Source of the DNA: Endocalyx cinctus
Lineage: Eukaryota > Ascomycota > Sordariomycetes > Amphisphaeriales > Apiosporaceae
NCBI GenBank assembly: GCA_001600455.1
Contig: BCKC01000006.1
Coordinates: forward strand, 1,302,001 to 1,366,000
Reading direction: 5' to 3'
DNA length: 64,000 nt
Position 1 is the stretch's first letter. Every line of letters starts with the position of its first letter. Positions 1 through 11,796 of this stretch are shown in pieces. The notes beneath the pieces are model-generated. The model did not search any database. It saw nothing but the letters and a program-made list of their open reading frames with translations, and was not told the DNA's origin. A program made the translations under genes and the position numbers.

Positions 1-1642
1 AAAGCAGTAACCCAGCGCCACCTCCGACTTTGGCGATATACTCGGCTATAACATTGAGCTTAGACTGCAGGGGAGTAATTTCGGGATCCTCGTTGAGAGA
101 CATCATCGTCTTTCCATAGCTGGAATAGATACCAGTGGAAGTGACCAGGTATGTACCCACACCTTCCATGACTCGGCCTCCAGACTGGATAAAAGGGTCG
201 AGTTTCTTAGTATTTTCGCCGTTTTCAATGCCAGCAAACACTTCGTCGGCAGGTTTCTTGCGGATGATATCCGACTCTCCCGTAGCTTGCGATTCATCGC
301 ATTTGAGATTGAATCCTTGGATAAGAATACCATCGGCAGGAATCAAATCACCGGGTTCAAGATGAAGGACTTCGCCGGCAAGGATATCAAAGACGGATAT
401 TTCCACAGTTTTTCCTGATCGAACGGCTTTGACCAAACGATCTTGCTTCTTTCTATTGAGCTTGGCGAACTGTCTTTCCTTTTGCCAATCATTCAGAGAC
501 CCGACTAAAACGACAATGACAATGGCCACAATAATAGCCACGCCCTCGATCCATTCGACCCCCGTCTGCCCATCCTCGTGCGCCCCGCCAAAAGTTTGGT
601 AAAGACCGATAGCGAGTGAGACGACGGCGGCGGCGGAAAGTAAAATAAGAACTTTGTCGTTGTATGTAATCCATACCAACTCTAAAAAGCTCTTGCCCTT
701 CTTCTCCGGGAGGCGATTATCCTTGAAGACTCGTTTTCTGTCGACAAAGGAATTTTCATGTTCGGCGCCATGTTTTCCCGTCGGCGTTCGAGTTGGAGAC
801 TTGGGGCTGTCTACACCCTCATTCGCAAGCTTCGACGTTGACCTAGTTGTGGCATCGTCAAAAGATACTTTGCCGTCAAGATGCATCTCATCCACACTCA
901 AACCCGTATCGCGATTTGAGCGTAACCCCTTTTCCATACCCACCAGTCCGCCGAGTTTGTAAAAGGCAGAGAGACTCTTGGGATTGAACATCTTGGAAAG
1001 TTGGCCAGGCGTAAAGGCAAATGGGTTGTCCTCCACCACGAAATCTTCGTCCTTCCCTTGGTCAGGTTTTAAGGCATCTTCGTCCTTCATTATCTTATCA
1101 TTGTCGTGCACATTTTTCTTCTCGCCCTGCCACGACATAGTGGCCGTAACGGTATCTCCTTGAGAAGAAGCAACCGACCGGGACCCGTCCTCGCTATCCA
1201 TCGAATTCTGTCGTGATCGATAATTATTTGGCACGGAGAGAAAGGCCTGCCCCTTCTCAAGCCCTCTAGAAGTCACGGGGCTAGAGACATTGTGGGGACT
1301 CGTGGGTCGGCTGTCTTTGCTACTATCAAAGGAATTCGCGGTTCGCATCTCAGGTCCCTGGTTCGCGGCTTGCGGCGTGGCCGTTTTTTCGGAGGTCCAA
1401 CTAGCCGTCAACGCGGTAGGACTGACAGCCTGGTCAACGGGTGACACCCCGGGGGACGGTGACTGCGCAGGTGCAATGGACGTGGGCTCATTGTCATTGG
1501 TGGTATTAATGGTGATGGTTGGCCTGGAATATCCGATTCAGATTACAATCACTCAAAACAACACAAGGGAAGGTGGGCAGATAAGATATACTTACGCTCG
1601 GGGTCTTCGTGCCGATCCCCCATTCTTATCTTGTTCAGACAT
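1..1642 (-). CDS. P-type calcium-transporting ATPase (PMC1/PMCA-like), N-terminal part, cut by left window edge
   Basis: Two exons are read here: 1596-1642 (MSEQDKNGGSARRPR...) and 1-1523, with a phase-2 intron at 1524-1595 (donor GTAAGTATAT, acceptor TTCCAG). The ATG at 1642 is the one that keeps phase across that intron; the nearer ATG at 1623 would hit a stop after splicing. About 523 residues are visible. They comprise a long Ser/Pro-rich cytosolic extension (about 1-300, including the segment NPFAFTPGQLSKMFNPKSL), TM1 (about 302-325, ending GLYQTFGG), TM2 (about 337-360, IVAIVIVVLVGSLNDW) and the actuator domain with LEPGDLIPADG and the TGES loop (CDESQATGESD, about 428). P-type IIB pumps move Ca2+ out of the cytosol into the vacuole or across the plasma membrane. 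The phosphorylation domain (DKTGT) lies beyond the left edge and is not seen. Family assignment is firm; the choice between vacuolar and plasma-membrane type is inference. Confidence 0.93.
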
Positions 1643-4196
1643 TGTAAAAAGGAAGAGTTGTACCGCTTATCCAAATTACCGATCGAGTATATGCAGGTTG
1701 TCGATTACAGAGAGGAAGAGAGAGAAAATAAGGTCCACCTCTTGCCTACTTCTCCCAAACAAGGCACAATCGTTAATGGAAAAGTCTAGTCGGGGAAGCC
1801 ATTCAACAGGATATAATGGCAAAAGGACGCGATGACGAGCGGCGAGGTTTGTGGTAAATATGCAGGCAATCACCGGCTCATTGGTAGCGACAATCAAGAT
1901 AGCGAAACCAATTTTCCACGACGTTCCTATATTCTCGTGTTGAGGAGAGTTCTTATTAAAGAACTGGCTTCCTAATACCGTCCCAAGTGTTGATGAGTAG
2001 TGGTGATGGCCCGGGTGAAAGTTGACTCCAAACGAAGGAGGTAGTATCGGAGAAATATGTCGACGTCGCAAGAGTAATAAAAGTTTCAGGGTGAAATGAT
2101 ACGAATATGGAAGTGTTGAAGAAATTACGATATGCCTGGGTGAGAAAGGCTCGCGTATAACAGGGCACAGTTGAGGTACTCAAACTCTCGGACAATCCTA
2201 AGCCGTGAATAAGAAAAGAGGCTATGTTAGCTAGGGAATGAAATAAGCTCGAGGTAGTAGCAGCCTTTGAAGAAAGTTCAGAGGTGACGCAAAGCCAATT
2301 TTCCCAAACAGGTCTTGTATGAGTATTAGAAAAGTATAAAATAACAAATTAGGGAATGAAATGCCAGTGGTGACGACGGCGTGTTTATGAAATGTTTATT
2401 CAATGATAGTAAAAAAAAAAAAAAAAAAAAGAGAGACAGAAGGAGGAAAAAGAAAATATATGCCAACGGTAATCAAGACCTTCGGAACTTGAATAGGGAA
2501 ATCCGACAGATTTCAGTATTCAGCGTCTAGGTAAAGACGAAGAATTGGGAAAGAAAGGGAAAGGAGAAAAATCCTCTTGTGAAAAAAAAAAAAAAAAAAG
2601 AATTATAATAATAATAATGGCAACAATCAATTACAAGGCATATTAAAAGTCTTGAAGTTCAGGAGTAAATACAGTAGGAGTAGGCACTTACAAGGTATGC
2701 ATAGGTATACTTGTATTCAGGACATTTGGCTTGGAAAGGTAAACCAAGAAGCTATTCTACTATAAAAGTGGATACGAGTGGATAAAATACATCCAACCAA
2801 GAGTTCTCTCACCCTGGCAGCCCTGGGGCTTTAAAGCACGCTGGCACGGTACCTCAGGTTTTGCACATATTTGTACTTAAATAACAGCATGAATCATATA
2901 ATATAAATGTATCACAATTACCCAGATAGTAAGATCCATTTTTCAAAGTACGAAGCTAGAACCTGGGAAATATTCTATATGTATATGATCAAAGTGTTTC
3001 TTCCTCTTCTGTCTCTTTATTTATTGACCGTAGGTTCGTTGGACTGGAAAGTAGTAGTATACACAGTAAACACCTAGGCTGCTAGGTACTTACCTAGGTA
3101 GTATAAATATACGCTATAAACATAAGTAAGTAGTGGGCATAAGTAGGTAGTAGCGTAGGTTAGAATACATATTAGGTACTCTAGCAGGAGACTGTGGCGG
3201 ACGTAAAGTAAATTTTAACTTAGTATATAGTGAAAGCAGCGTACTACTACCTAGCTGGTAGGCTGGCAAGGTAGAGAGGTAGGTAAGGATTCAGTATCAG
3301 TAGAAGTAGTAAGTGGAGGAGAAAGCTGCGTAACACTCATTTTTCGACCCCGAATGAAATTCCAAAAGTAAGATTGGAGGTGACAAAGCGATGGGATCTA
3401 ATTAATCTATCTAACCCGTCTAATCCCCATCGAACCAGTCTTTATTACTTATCCGGGAAAGGCTGCTCGATACTTGTTATGGAGGTGATAATAGATTATG
3501 CCAAGGGGGGCTGTGTAAACCGAGACTTGACAACAAAAACAATCGTAATCAATAGCGAAGATACGAAGGGAAAGATAAAAAAAAATACTTGTAAAAATAA
3601 AAATTGAAAAGAGGAATAATTCAATGATCGATACCCATGGACCTCATAATTAAATACTTACACTACTTACTAAGTACTAAGTAGATGGAATGTTTTGAAA
3701 CCAACCTAATTTTTTTTTATTTTTTTCGTCAAATAAACTTCAACGTATCGACCGTTCCTTGTTGTCATGACTCTATCAAAAGCTGATCTCGATTATGAAG
3801 CTGCATTGGTACGCCATAGTCTTACACTTGCTACCTGCTACCGTACCAGCCTTGAAGATCTTGCCTGATGTCTCTCCACAAGCCACGTTTGCCTCCCGCC
3901 AAGGCGGACCGAATGGATGCAATAGAGAGGGGAGGGCCAATAATGATAACATCACAAAAGAGAGAAGAGGTCAAGAAATCCTAGCGTGATTTAAACCATC
4001 GTTCTACATCAAGCCAAGCTATACAAATACTCGTTGCACTTCAGCTTTTTGCCCTCCGCTAAGAACATACAACAAAGATGTACAACACATCGACGATGCC
4101 TTATCAAGCCGTGCCTTGCTACGGTTGCATTTTCTTAGCCTATTATATTCGACAATGCTATATGGATATACATATATGCTTGTGTGTATGCATATT

Positions 4197-4217
4197 GAGA
4201 GAGAGAGAGAGAGAGAG
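4197..4217. repeat. (GA)n microsatellite
   Basis: An uninterrupted GA dinucleotide run of about 10 units in intergenic DNA. Confidence 0.95.
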
Positions 4218-5931
4218 CATTATATAATCCAATTTTACACGTGTTATATATGTCGGGTATGTATGGCATTGGATTCGGGACCGGAGAACTATCCCGGTCC
4301 GTCCGATCACCGCCGACTTAAGCAGGAAAATAAAAAAGCAGAAAAGCAGTTTATTATGCCGATTGAAATATCCTGCTCTACTGTGTACACCTAGCGCTTC
4401 ATAACTTCACAAGTAGTAATAGACGAATGAAGTAATATTCATGGATATATGCACATGTTTCTCTGCACCTTGAGAATAAGGTTTATACCTAGGTACTTGC
4501 CTGTACCTTGCGGTAGTAGACGCGTAAGTACTGAGTAGGTACTCATCTTAAGTACCTACTTAAGTACTTAATTAATCTACATATTGGCGTTGATCAAGTA
4601 GATTATAACTACTAATTATACCTAAGTATACTGCGTACAGTTAACAAACTTTTATCAGATAAACGCTACAGTACTTACTGTATTTACGAAGTCTTTTTTT
4701 TTTTTTTTTTACGCTTCATGCCCCCAGGCCCTCCCGAGTGTCTCGCCAGTTAAAGATACCAAGACCCCTGATTTACCAGTTATCGGGAGAAACCTCTCTA
4801 TCCTAGAATTTTCATTGGTATACGCCGTACCCACCTACCCTATATAGCAATCACCCACATAATACTCCGTACTGTTAATTATATCATCCAATGCAAAAAG
4901 TCTAGTAAACGTACCCAGGTCCCGTACATAATTAATTCATGTTGTGCAGTAGTTGTGCAACCTGACAAGGAAAGAGAACACATGTTTGAAACATGCGATA
5001 GCCATCGTCTGATAGCATTATTCCGTTCCATTCTCCATTAGCCTATGGTTGTGTAACAGCTGAGAACATCTCCAAGACGCTACCTATATCCATGTACTAT
5101 GTATATGTAGTAGACTTAACTACAGTATCTGTGTATGCGTATATCTAGGCACATACATACATAGCAGTATGACCATCGCCACCGACACACCCCACACTTT
5201 TGGGTCCGAGCATCTAGTGTAGTCTCTTTTTTTTCCCCTTACTTTCTCACATTGGTGTTTGAACTTGTCAAAGGTGAAGGTGTGTGGGTGAGTAAAACGA
5301 TATCATCAATTCTTAGCTTCATCTCTCTCTACCTTGTCAGTCTTGTCTAGGACAAGTGGGTACAAATAAGAGATAAGTGCAGTAGTATAGTGTAAGTCAA
5401 CCTATAAACCACGTCATGGAGTCTAGGGCCAGGCTTCCCTGGAAGTAGCCGGCGCATAGTCGATCAATAAACGTGAAGTAAGGTTAATAAATACGGGTGT
5501 TGTGCCCAGCATGTGCCCAGCCTATATACCCAGCACAATTCGAGAAAAAAAAAATTAAAAAGATAAAATAAAAAGGCACATACTCCGTATTATGTATACA
5601 CTTCCGACGCAGACTATTTCAACTTTGGGTTACATAAGCCGACTGCCCTTTGTTTCCCATAATCGCAATTCTCGCCGAGGCGCTATCAAACCGTGACAAG
5701 ATGTCGCTTTCACTGCCACACTTGATCACAGCTTCAGATTTACTTTGACCCGTAACTAATCTTATCAATAACAAACATAACATCATACAAAATGTGTAGC
5801 GTACAACTTGGCGCCGTGGCAATAAACATAGTCTGAAATTACCGCCGTAGAGAGGTAACCAACCAGTCTATTCATCATAGATCTTTGTCACTACTATCAC
5901 ATATCACATGTATGTAGTAGCACAATTGGTC

Positions 5932-5957
5932 CTCTCTCTCTCTCTCTCTCTCTCTCC

Positions 5958-5990
<33 letters not shown>

Positions 5991-5992
5991 TC
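5932..5992. repeat. Compound (CT)n-(GT)n microsatellite
   Basis: CT repeats with one CCC interruption run directly into about ten TG/GT units and are followed by a T-rich tract. The site is intergenic and probably polymorphic in length. Confidence 0.95.
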
Positions 5993-7607
5993 TCCTTTTT
6001 TTTTTCTCTCCAAGACAGCATCGCCTCGCTACGCTTTGGCCACCCAGGAGCATAATTCTCCTACACCACGCCGATCTACATGTCAGGAAGTGTGTGGGCT
6101 AGAGCAGCCACTGCTGAGGAGCTCCAATATGTCACCACATGGTTGTTAATATACAGCGGAGGCCTGAAGAGGTCGCTTGCTTAGGTTGGATGATAATTGT
6201 CATCTCGAAACGAAATTATGTAGTAAAACAGCGAAGTAGTATCGTACAAGCTCAGCCTCCTTTGAGAGAGGTAAGATGAGACCTCTTCCCTCCCGGTATT
6301 CGATATCTCCGTTTTTTTTTTGTTTTTGTTTTTTGGCCTTCTCATGAATAACCCGTAGTTTTGGCTCTATGTACCAATAATAAAACATAAGCTACCAGTC
6401 TCGCCTTATGCAGAGCTCGCAAGCAGGTCTTCAATGCAGTAGGGACCATCATTCTATACCAGTAGAATGAATATCAAATCTCAAGCCTCATTCAGTACTC
6501 CCGAGCTTGCCGCAGCCGGAGCGAGCACGAATTGTTTTTTTTTTTCGGTGAGCCGAGAAAGCCCACAGACAATGCAATATCCTTCGGACTTGTATTTTGA
6601 GGCGGACGCGATCATCGCTGGGTATTTACTTTACAGCCAAATGGAATATATAATCTGTTAAACTTCAAAATTCAGAGGTTTGTGGAAGACAGTGCCTCCC
6701 GTATATATCTATCATATTTGATCCACCGGGGCAAATATCTGCTCTAGAGACATCGCACATTCTATCGCATGCAGACGAGATAGTATACAAATTAGTTTTG
6801 ACCAATCACACAATAATGTCGCCAAGATACATCCTCGAGCTACATGCCCGCAACCTGAACTAAGGTGTACCCGTTCAGCTTTCACCTCGTCCGAAACACA
6901 CAATCCTATCTATTTAGCCCCCATTGCGACGTAAGGCTGGTCAGGCATATACAATGGCTGCAGATTGACTACGTTCTCAATGGGTAGCATGATACGGAGA
7001 GAGCGTTACAGTATTATGTATATGATGGGGCATATGTCCCATTCCATTCGTAAGTATAGACGTCTACATGGTAATTTGACAAATTGTGTTCTCTTTAAGT
7101 GTTTGTCGTTGCTGACTTTGATCGATGAGCGGGTGTAAGTGAGTGACCGTGGAGGTGTAAGCATGCTACGAATATCACAAGCCCAGTAACTCAATAACTC
7201 TGCTTTCTTAGGTGTTGGGGGTTATAATGGCAAAACACAAAGGTTAAGGAGATCACTTGAAAACTTGGCACAGTTGGAAAAGTACTCATTGAGGCGAAAT
7301 CATCAACAGATGAAACGGCGGTGATATGAAGACGGGATATGGCGATAACTCAGCCTGAGCAGATGAACCTAGGGAACGGATACGTTTTTTACATTATTTT
7401 TTACTATGAGTTACACGCAAATATATTGAAACCCATAGACCTCCCTCCCTTAGGCTGATATGTTTTTGATTTAATAGTGGAACTACGAGAAGAAGAGATT
7501 AAGAAACTAAGTCATCTAGCATCCGAAGAGCCTGACTCCGTAGGTCGTCTTACACACTCGGGCTATATCGTATACGTATGTACTTGGTCAAACAGCTAGC
7601 TAGTAGA

Positions 7608-9576
7608 TTATGTCCCTAGATTCACCCGCCTCGCAAGAATTAGTGTATCCCGTTCCCCGTTGCTTTTCGCATGCCTGTGCTCACGTACTCCAAACCTCGT
7701 TTCGATAGCGACGCCTAATACCTCCTTCCACAGTCCCTCGACGAGACCCTCAAGCTCCTGGCCTGTCTGTTTAAAGTCCGGGAACGCATTGACCTCGAGG
7801 AGCCAGGGCGTTCCCGTCTCATCGACCAGAAAATCAAGCCCGAACATCTCAAACGCGTTGTCTAGCGGGCGGAAATGCATCATCATGGACCTGGCGGCCG
7901 CCTCAAAGAGTTCGCCGACGACGTCGCAGATCTGCGTGAAGATTTTTTCTTTTTCTTTTCCTTCGAGCGACAAGCCTTCGTCCCAGAACTGCCGCACCGT
8001 ACCTTCATCCACGGATCGCTGGAGACAAGTGTTCGTGAGGTGGGCTTCGAGGTCAATAGGAGGAGAAGAAGACGGAGAAGGTGGCGTGTAACGTCTACCG
8101 GCGAAAAGCGCAAGCATTGGTCGGTAGACATACACATCGAGGCTACCGATACATGCTACATACGTGCGGATGTGGAATTTGCGGCTTTCGGTTCCGGGGA
8201 TAAGAAGAGGTGGGTGAATATACGGTTGGACTACGAAGTGGCGAAGGTGTGATGCAGTGATCAGATCGCGGTCCATATCCCCATTTTGATCATCAGATCC
8301 CTCCGTCTTGCCCTCGACCTCGTCCTCGTCGTCGCTATCCGGCAGATCCGCCTCCCACCCGTCGAAGATCCCCTGTAGCTCTTCCATCGTGCAAAATAGA
8401 CGGATTCCCTGGCCTCGATCGCTCATACTCGGCTTCAAGATCCACCACTCTATGGCGTCTCTCTCGTCGCCATCAGCGCTCTCATTTTCGAGGAGGGCCC
8501 CATTCTTCTCTAGACTCGCCCTTAGGTCAAAGGCTTCGATGAGAGCATCATCTAGGAACTCGGCATAATCAAGCTCAAATGCCTCACTGCGCTTGTAGTG
8601 CGTCTTCAGCACTGAACCTGGCCGCTTCGCCACCCACTGCTCGATCGTCGCCGAGAGGTAATGTTTCCGTATCAAAGCTTTTCGCAGCATGTAGCTGTTG
8701 ACCAGACAGGTATCCTGGTGCGTCATCACGTAGTCCCAGTCAATTGCCTCATAGGATGTGATTTGTAAGACACGAGTTTTCTCGGAGTTGCTGACGTTAT
8801 GTGCTTGTAATACGGCACCGGGAGATATGACCTGTTCATCGTCATCTGCGACGGATTTCTGAGATGATAACGGTGGCGGCTGGAGAAGGGTATACGATTC
8901 TAGTGGAAAGAGCTTTTCCAGGGCAGATATTATGAGGGGTTGAACGTACGCATCTCCATAGTCGACTATAGCGTAAAATTGTTTCTCCTCCTTAAGTCGT
9001 AATGGCAAGGTTATCGACACCGGGGTAGCTGTCACCGGCGCTTGCATTTCCCCCTTTCCTTTAAATCGCGGCTCTTCCCTACAAGACACACCAACAAGTA
9101 AGATACATATTTACACATAGAAATACACGTCAGGCAACAAAGAGATTGTCGCTATATGGGTGGAAATTTTCCGAGCCCATGTCTTTTCAACGTAAGTTCA
9201 TACGATTTCGCTAGAGCTCAGAAGAGAGAAACAAATCTCTATAGCCTAGAATACAGGCATCTCTCTTGTTCTAACTATCCATACAATCGCGAGAAAACAA
9301 AATAAACAGGGGGCTAGCTCGCTAATCATGCGGATGTACATGATATTGACGACGATAACGCTTGTACGAGGTGTCTTTCTCCCCCCCGACAGTTCAGAAA
9401 CGATGCGATAGAACTCACAGTATAAGCTTCTCTCCATACAAGTTTGACTGCGCCCCCTGGAAATTCGCCTTTAGGGGAGTTATACTATATTCAACCATGT
9501 TAGTGTGAATACTCAGGAAAGGTGAAAATATGATGATAAACAAAGCACGATGGAGGCTAAAAGAGAGAGAAAAAAA

Positions 9577-9623
<47 letters not shown>

Positions 9624-10564
9624 AATTACCTTGTAAACCCATTACCAACAGCCCATCCATCGGAGCCAGGTTCTGTCACGCTCATTTCCTTGATAATATT
9701 CTTGATTTTGAGGTCCCATTTGAAATGCTTATGAGTCAAAGCCCCGCCGCTGTGTAACCCGGTGCTGCCATTTCCCCCGCTGTCCGGTGCTTCTTCACCC
9801 TCACGTGTCCTCTCCTCCTCCTCCTCCGCGTCGCCGGCGTCATCCTCGACTTCTACGAAGCACCGGTCCTCGGCACCCCAGTAATTCTGCTGCATGTGCG
9901 TAATTAGGACGTCCTTGGTCTCGAAATCTTCCACTAGCGGCACATTGACTGAATAAATATCGACACTGCTGTCTGTTGGCCATTGCGAATACAATTTTTC
10001 GATTATCTTGACACTATGTTTGGTCGCAGCCTCAATTATATCAGGATCGTGACTCTTGCCGTTGGGGGAGATGGCGTAACTTAGGGCAATGCTCTTCACC
10101 CCGTAACCAGCAGCCTCGAGGGTACCTCCAAGGGTACCCGAGCTTAGAGCAAAGACAGCAGTGGTATTACGTCCATAGTTGGGACCCGAGACTACAAGGT
10201 CGACGGGACCGCGTTCCGTGAACATGTGCCGGATTCCGATCTGAGCGCAGCTTGCAGGCGTGCCATGTTCCAAAAGAACCCATTCTTCAACACCCGGCTT
10301 CTGGCTTGGACGCGAGTGTGTGGTACCTTGTGGAGCCGTTGCCTCAAATTCCGGACGCGGGTCAAAGGTAGCAGTCGGACGATAGTACAAGGGCTTAATT
10401 GTTTGTCCTATTATGTGTGCTTTGCTGATCCAGGACCTCTGAGTATGAGGCAGGCAGACGGACACAACATGACCGGCTTTCTGAAGCTCGCGAACTAAAC
10501 TGTGTACATTGGGAGAAGTCTTAGGCGAGGGCGGACCATCATCGTTGGTTATTAGGATATGCAT
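7608..10564 (-). CDS. PBY1: Pby1-like protein: SurE nucleotidase fold fused to a tubulin-tyrosine-ligase (TTL) domain
   Basis: Three exons are inferred: 9630-10564, 9419-9484 and 7608-9078, giving about 823 residues. The introns are 9485-9629 (145 nt, containing a long GA/CT microsatellite) and 9079-9418 (340 nt, long for this window). Both junctions are phase 2 and restore family sequence (...GNGFT|SITPLKANF; ...KLI|LEEPRFKG). The N-terminal half is SurE-like, with MHILITNDDGPPS at the start and the SGPNYGRNT loop at about 130-140. The C-terminal half is a TTL/ATP-grasp domain with ILKPSMSDRGQGIRLF, FVVQPYIHPPLL, RKFHIRTYV, HLTNTCLQ and FLVDETGTPWLLEVNAFPDF. In yeast the same two-domain protein Pby1 associates with P-bodies and the decapping machinery; the substrate of either domain is not evident here. 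An acidic low-complexity insert (EDDAGDAEEEEERTREGEE) sits near the end of the SurE part. The 340-nt intron could hide a further small exon, although the phase works without one. Confidence 0.92.
9580..9620. repeat. (GA)n microsatellite inside a PBY1 intron
   Basis: About 20 GA units (CT on the coding strand) lie inside intron 1 of the SurE-TTL gene, starting within 10 nt of its donor site. Length changes here would not affect the protein but could affect splicing. Confidence 0.95.
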
Positions 10565-11796
10565 TGTCCCAGAAAAAGAAAAAAAAAGACAGACGAGTTT
10601 CTCTATAGGTAGCTGACGTGAAGAGAGATTAGAAGTGGGAAGGAAGGAATCCTACTAAATAATTGGGGTGAAACCTGGGATGTTAGAAGTAAAGGGATAT
10701 AAATGAGAATGACAAAGGATGGTGGGAGTTCGAAAAGTCAGTGAGAATTAAGAATGAGTGGATTTTATAACTTATGGAGTCTGTTTACCTTATACAACTA
10801 ACCATCAGCTATTATTTAAATTCATTGGTGGGGGCGGGGCTTAAGATGACGATTAACGTTAACGAACATACCACTAGAAAGGTTAGTACTACTATTTGTA
10901 TTTGATGCTTGGGCAAGTCCTACAGGTAAATAACTTTCCAAACGTTGGCCTAGATATATATCCATAATACCGTTTGTCGATTCTTGTGATAGCAAGACTC
11001 TAAATAAGTATGTATATGGATATATATATATATATATGGATAGTGCTTATACAAGTTTACGGATCAGTTATAATAAGTCCATGTGTCTAAGCAGATGAGC
11101 TGTCTACTTAGCATGTACCTACAATACCTACCGTACCTGGCTGTCTATTAGTACCGGTATATAGGCTAGGTATATCGTAGATTTAGAATACACACATCCG
11201 ATGTTACACTCGTCAGGCCTCTAACTGCATATATGTATAGAGATTACTACTCCAATCATATCCCTAAGTTCAAGCTGACTTTACACGACACTAAAGGCAT
11301 ATAATATTAATCCTCTGTATTGAGAAAAACTAAGTAATATCTGCACACCATGCTACTGTAATTCCTTCGCCCGCATTCCCTTTATTTGCTGCTTGTCTTA
11401 AGATTTCATCCATTTGCCACTTGCTTGCCTTGCCGGATCTATCCTTAATGGAGTAATTTACAGATCGAAGTATGTCTCGAATGTAAATAGGTTAAAGTTT
11501 TCCCAAACCTGATTGCCGAGTCGTGTCCCATTATTTTTATTGAATTTTTTTTTTCTCTCGGAAAACACGCTCTTCATACGAACTCCTAGACGCCTATGTT
11601 CATGTCGTGCCGTTACAAAACAATGCTACCCCCATTTTGGGAGATATACAACCTGAGTATTAAAGATGATTGAATAAACAAACAAACGAAACAAAACAAA
11701 ACAACAACATCTATCAATGTAGGATAATTGAAATTAGCTCCTAATTCTTCGGAGCGTTCTGGTGAACTGCCGACATTGATCATTTATCGTTGTAGC
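10565..11796. other. Intergenic region, no gene seen
   Basis: AT-rich sequence between the start of the Pby1 gene and the end of the next minus-strand gene. A (TA)n run occurs near 11022-11037. The part next to 10564 should contain the Pby1 promoter. Nothing else is recognisable. Confidence 0.6.

Larger units (their letters stand above)
1643..7607. other. Gene-poor AT-rich intergenic tract
   Basis: No coding region is supportable in these 6 kb; all open frames are short and lack family features. It holds homopolymers at 2411-2430 (A20), 2582-2599 (A18, followed by TAA repeats) and 4694-4710 (T17). It also holds a GA run, a compound CT/GT microsatellite, two copies of the intergenic motif TACCTAGGTA (3091, 4486) and two of TACTCCGTA (4863, 5581). 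The first several hundred bases above 1642 should hold the promoter of the calcium ATPase. Confidence 0.7.

Noticed and set aside
1676..2195. Minus-strand open frames upstream of the calcium ATPase
   Set aside because: No domain, no splice partners and composition like intergenic DNA; probably chance frames in the promoter.
4520..4525. ACGCGT at 4520 and at 29773 as further cell-cycle promoters
   Set aside because: The copy at 4520 is several kb from any start codon. The one at 29773 is embedded in a palindromic repeat array; both are treated as background.
7660..8252. Plus-strand frames opposite the TTL domain
   Set aside because: Antisense shadows of a clearly coding minus-strand exon.
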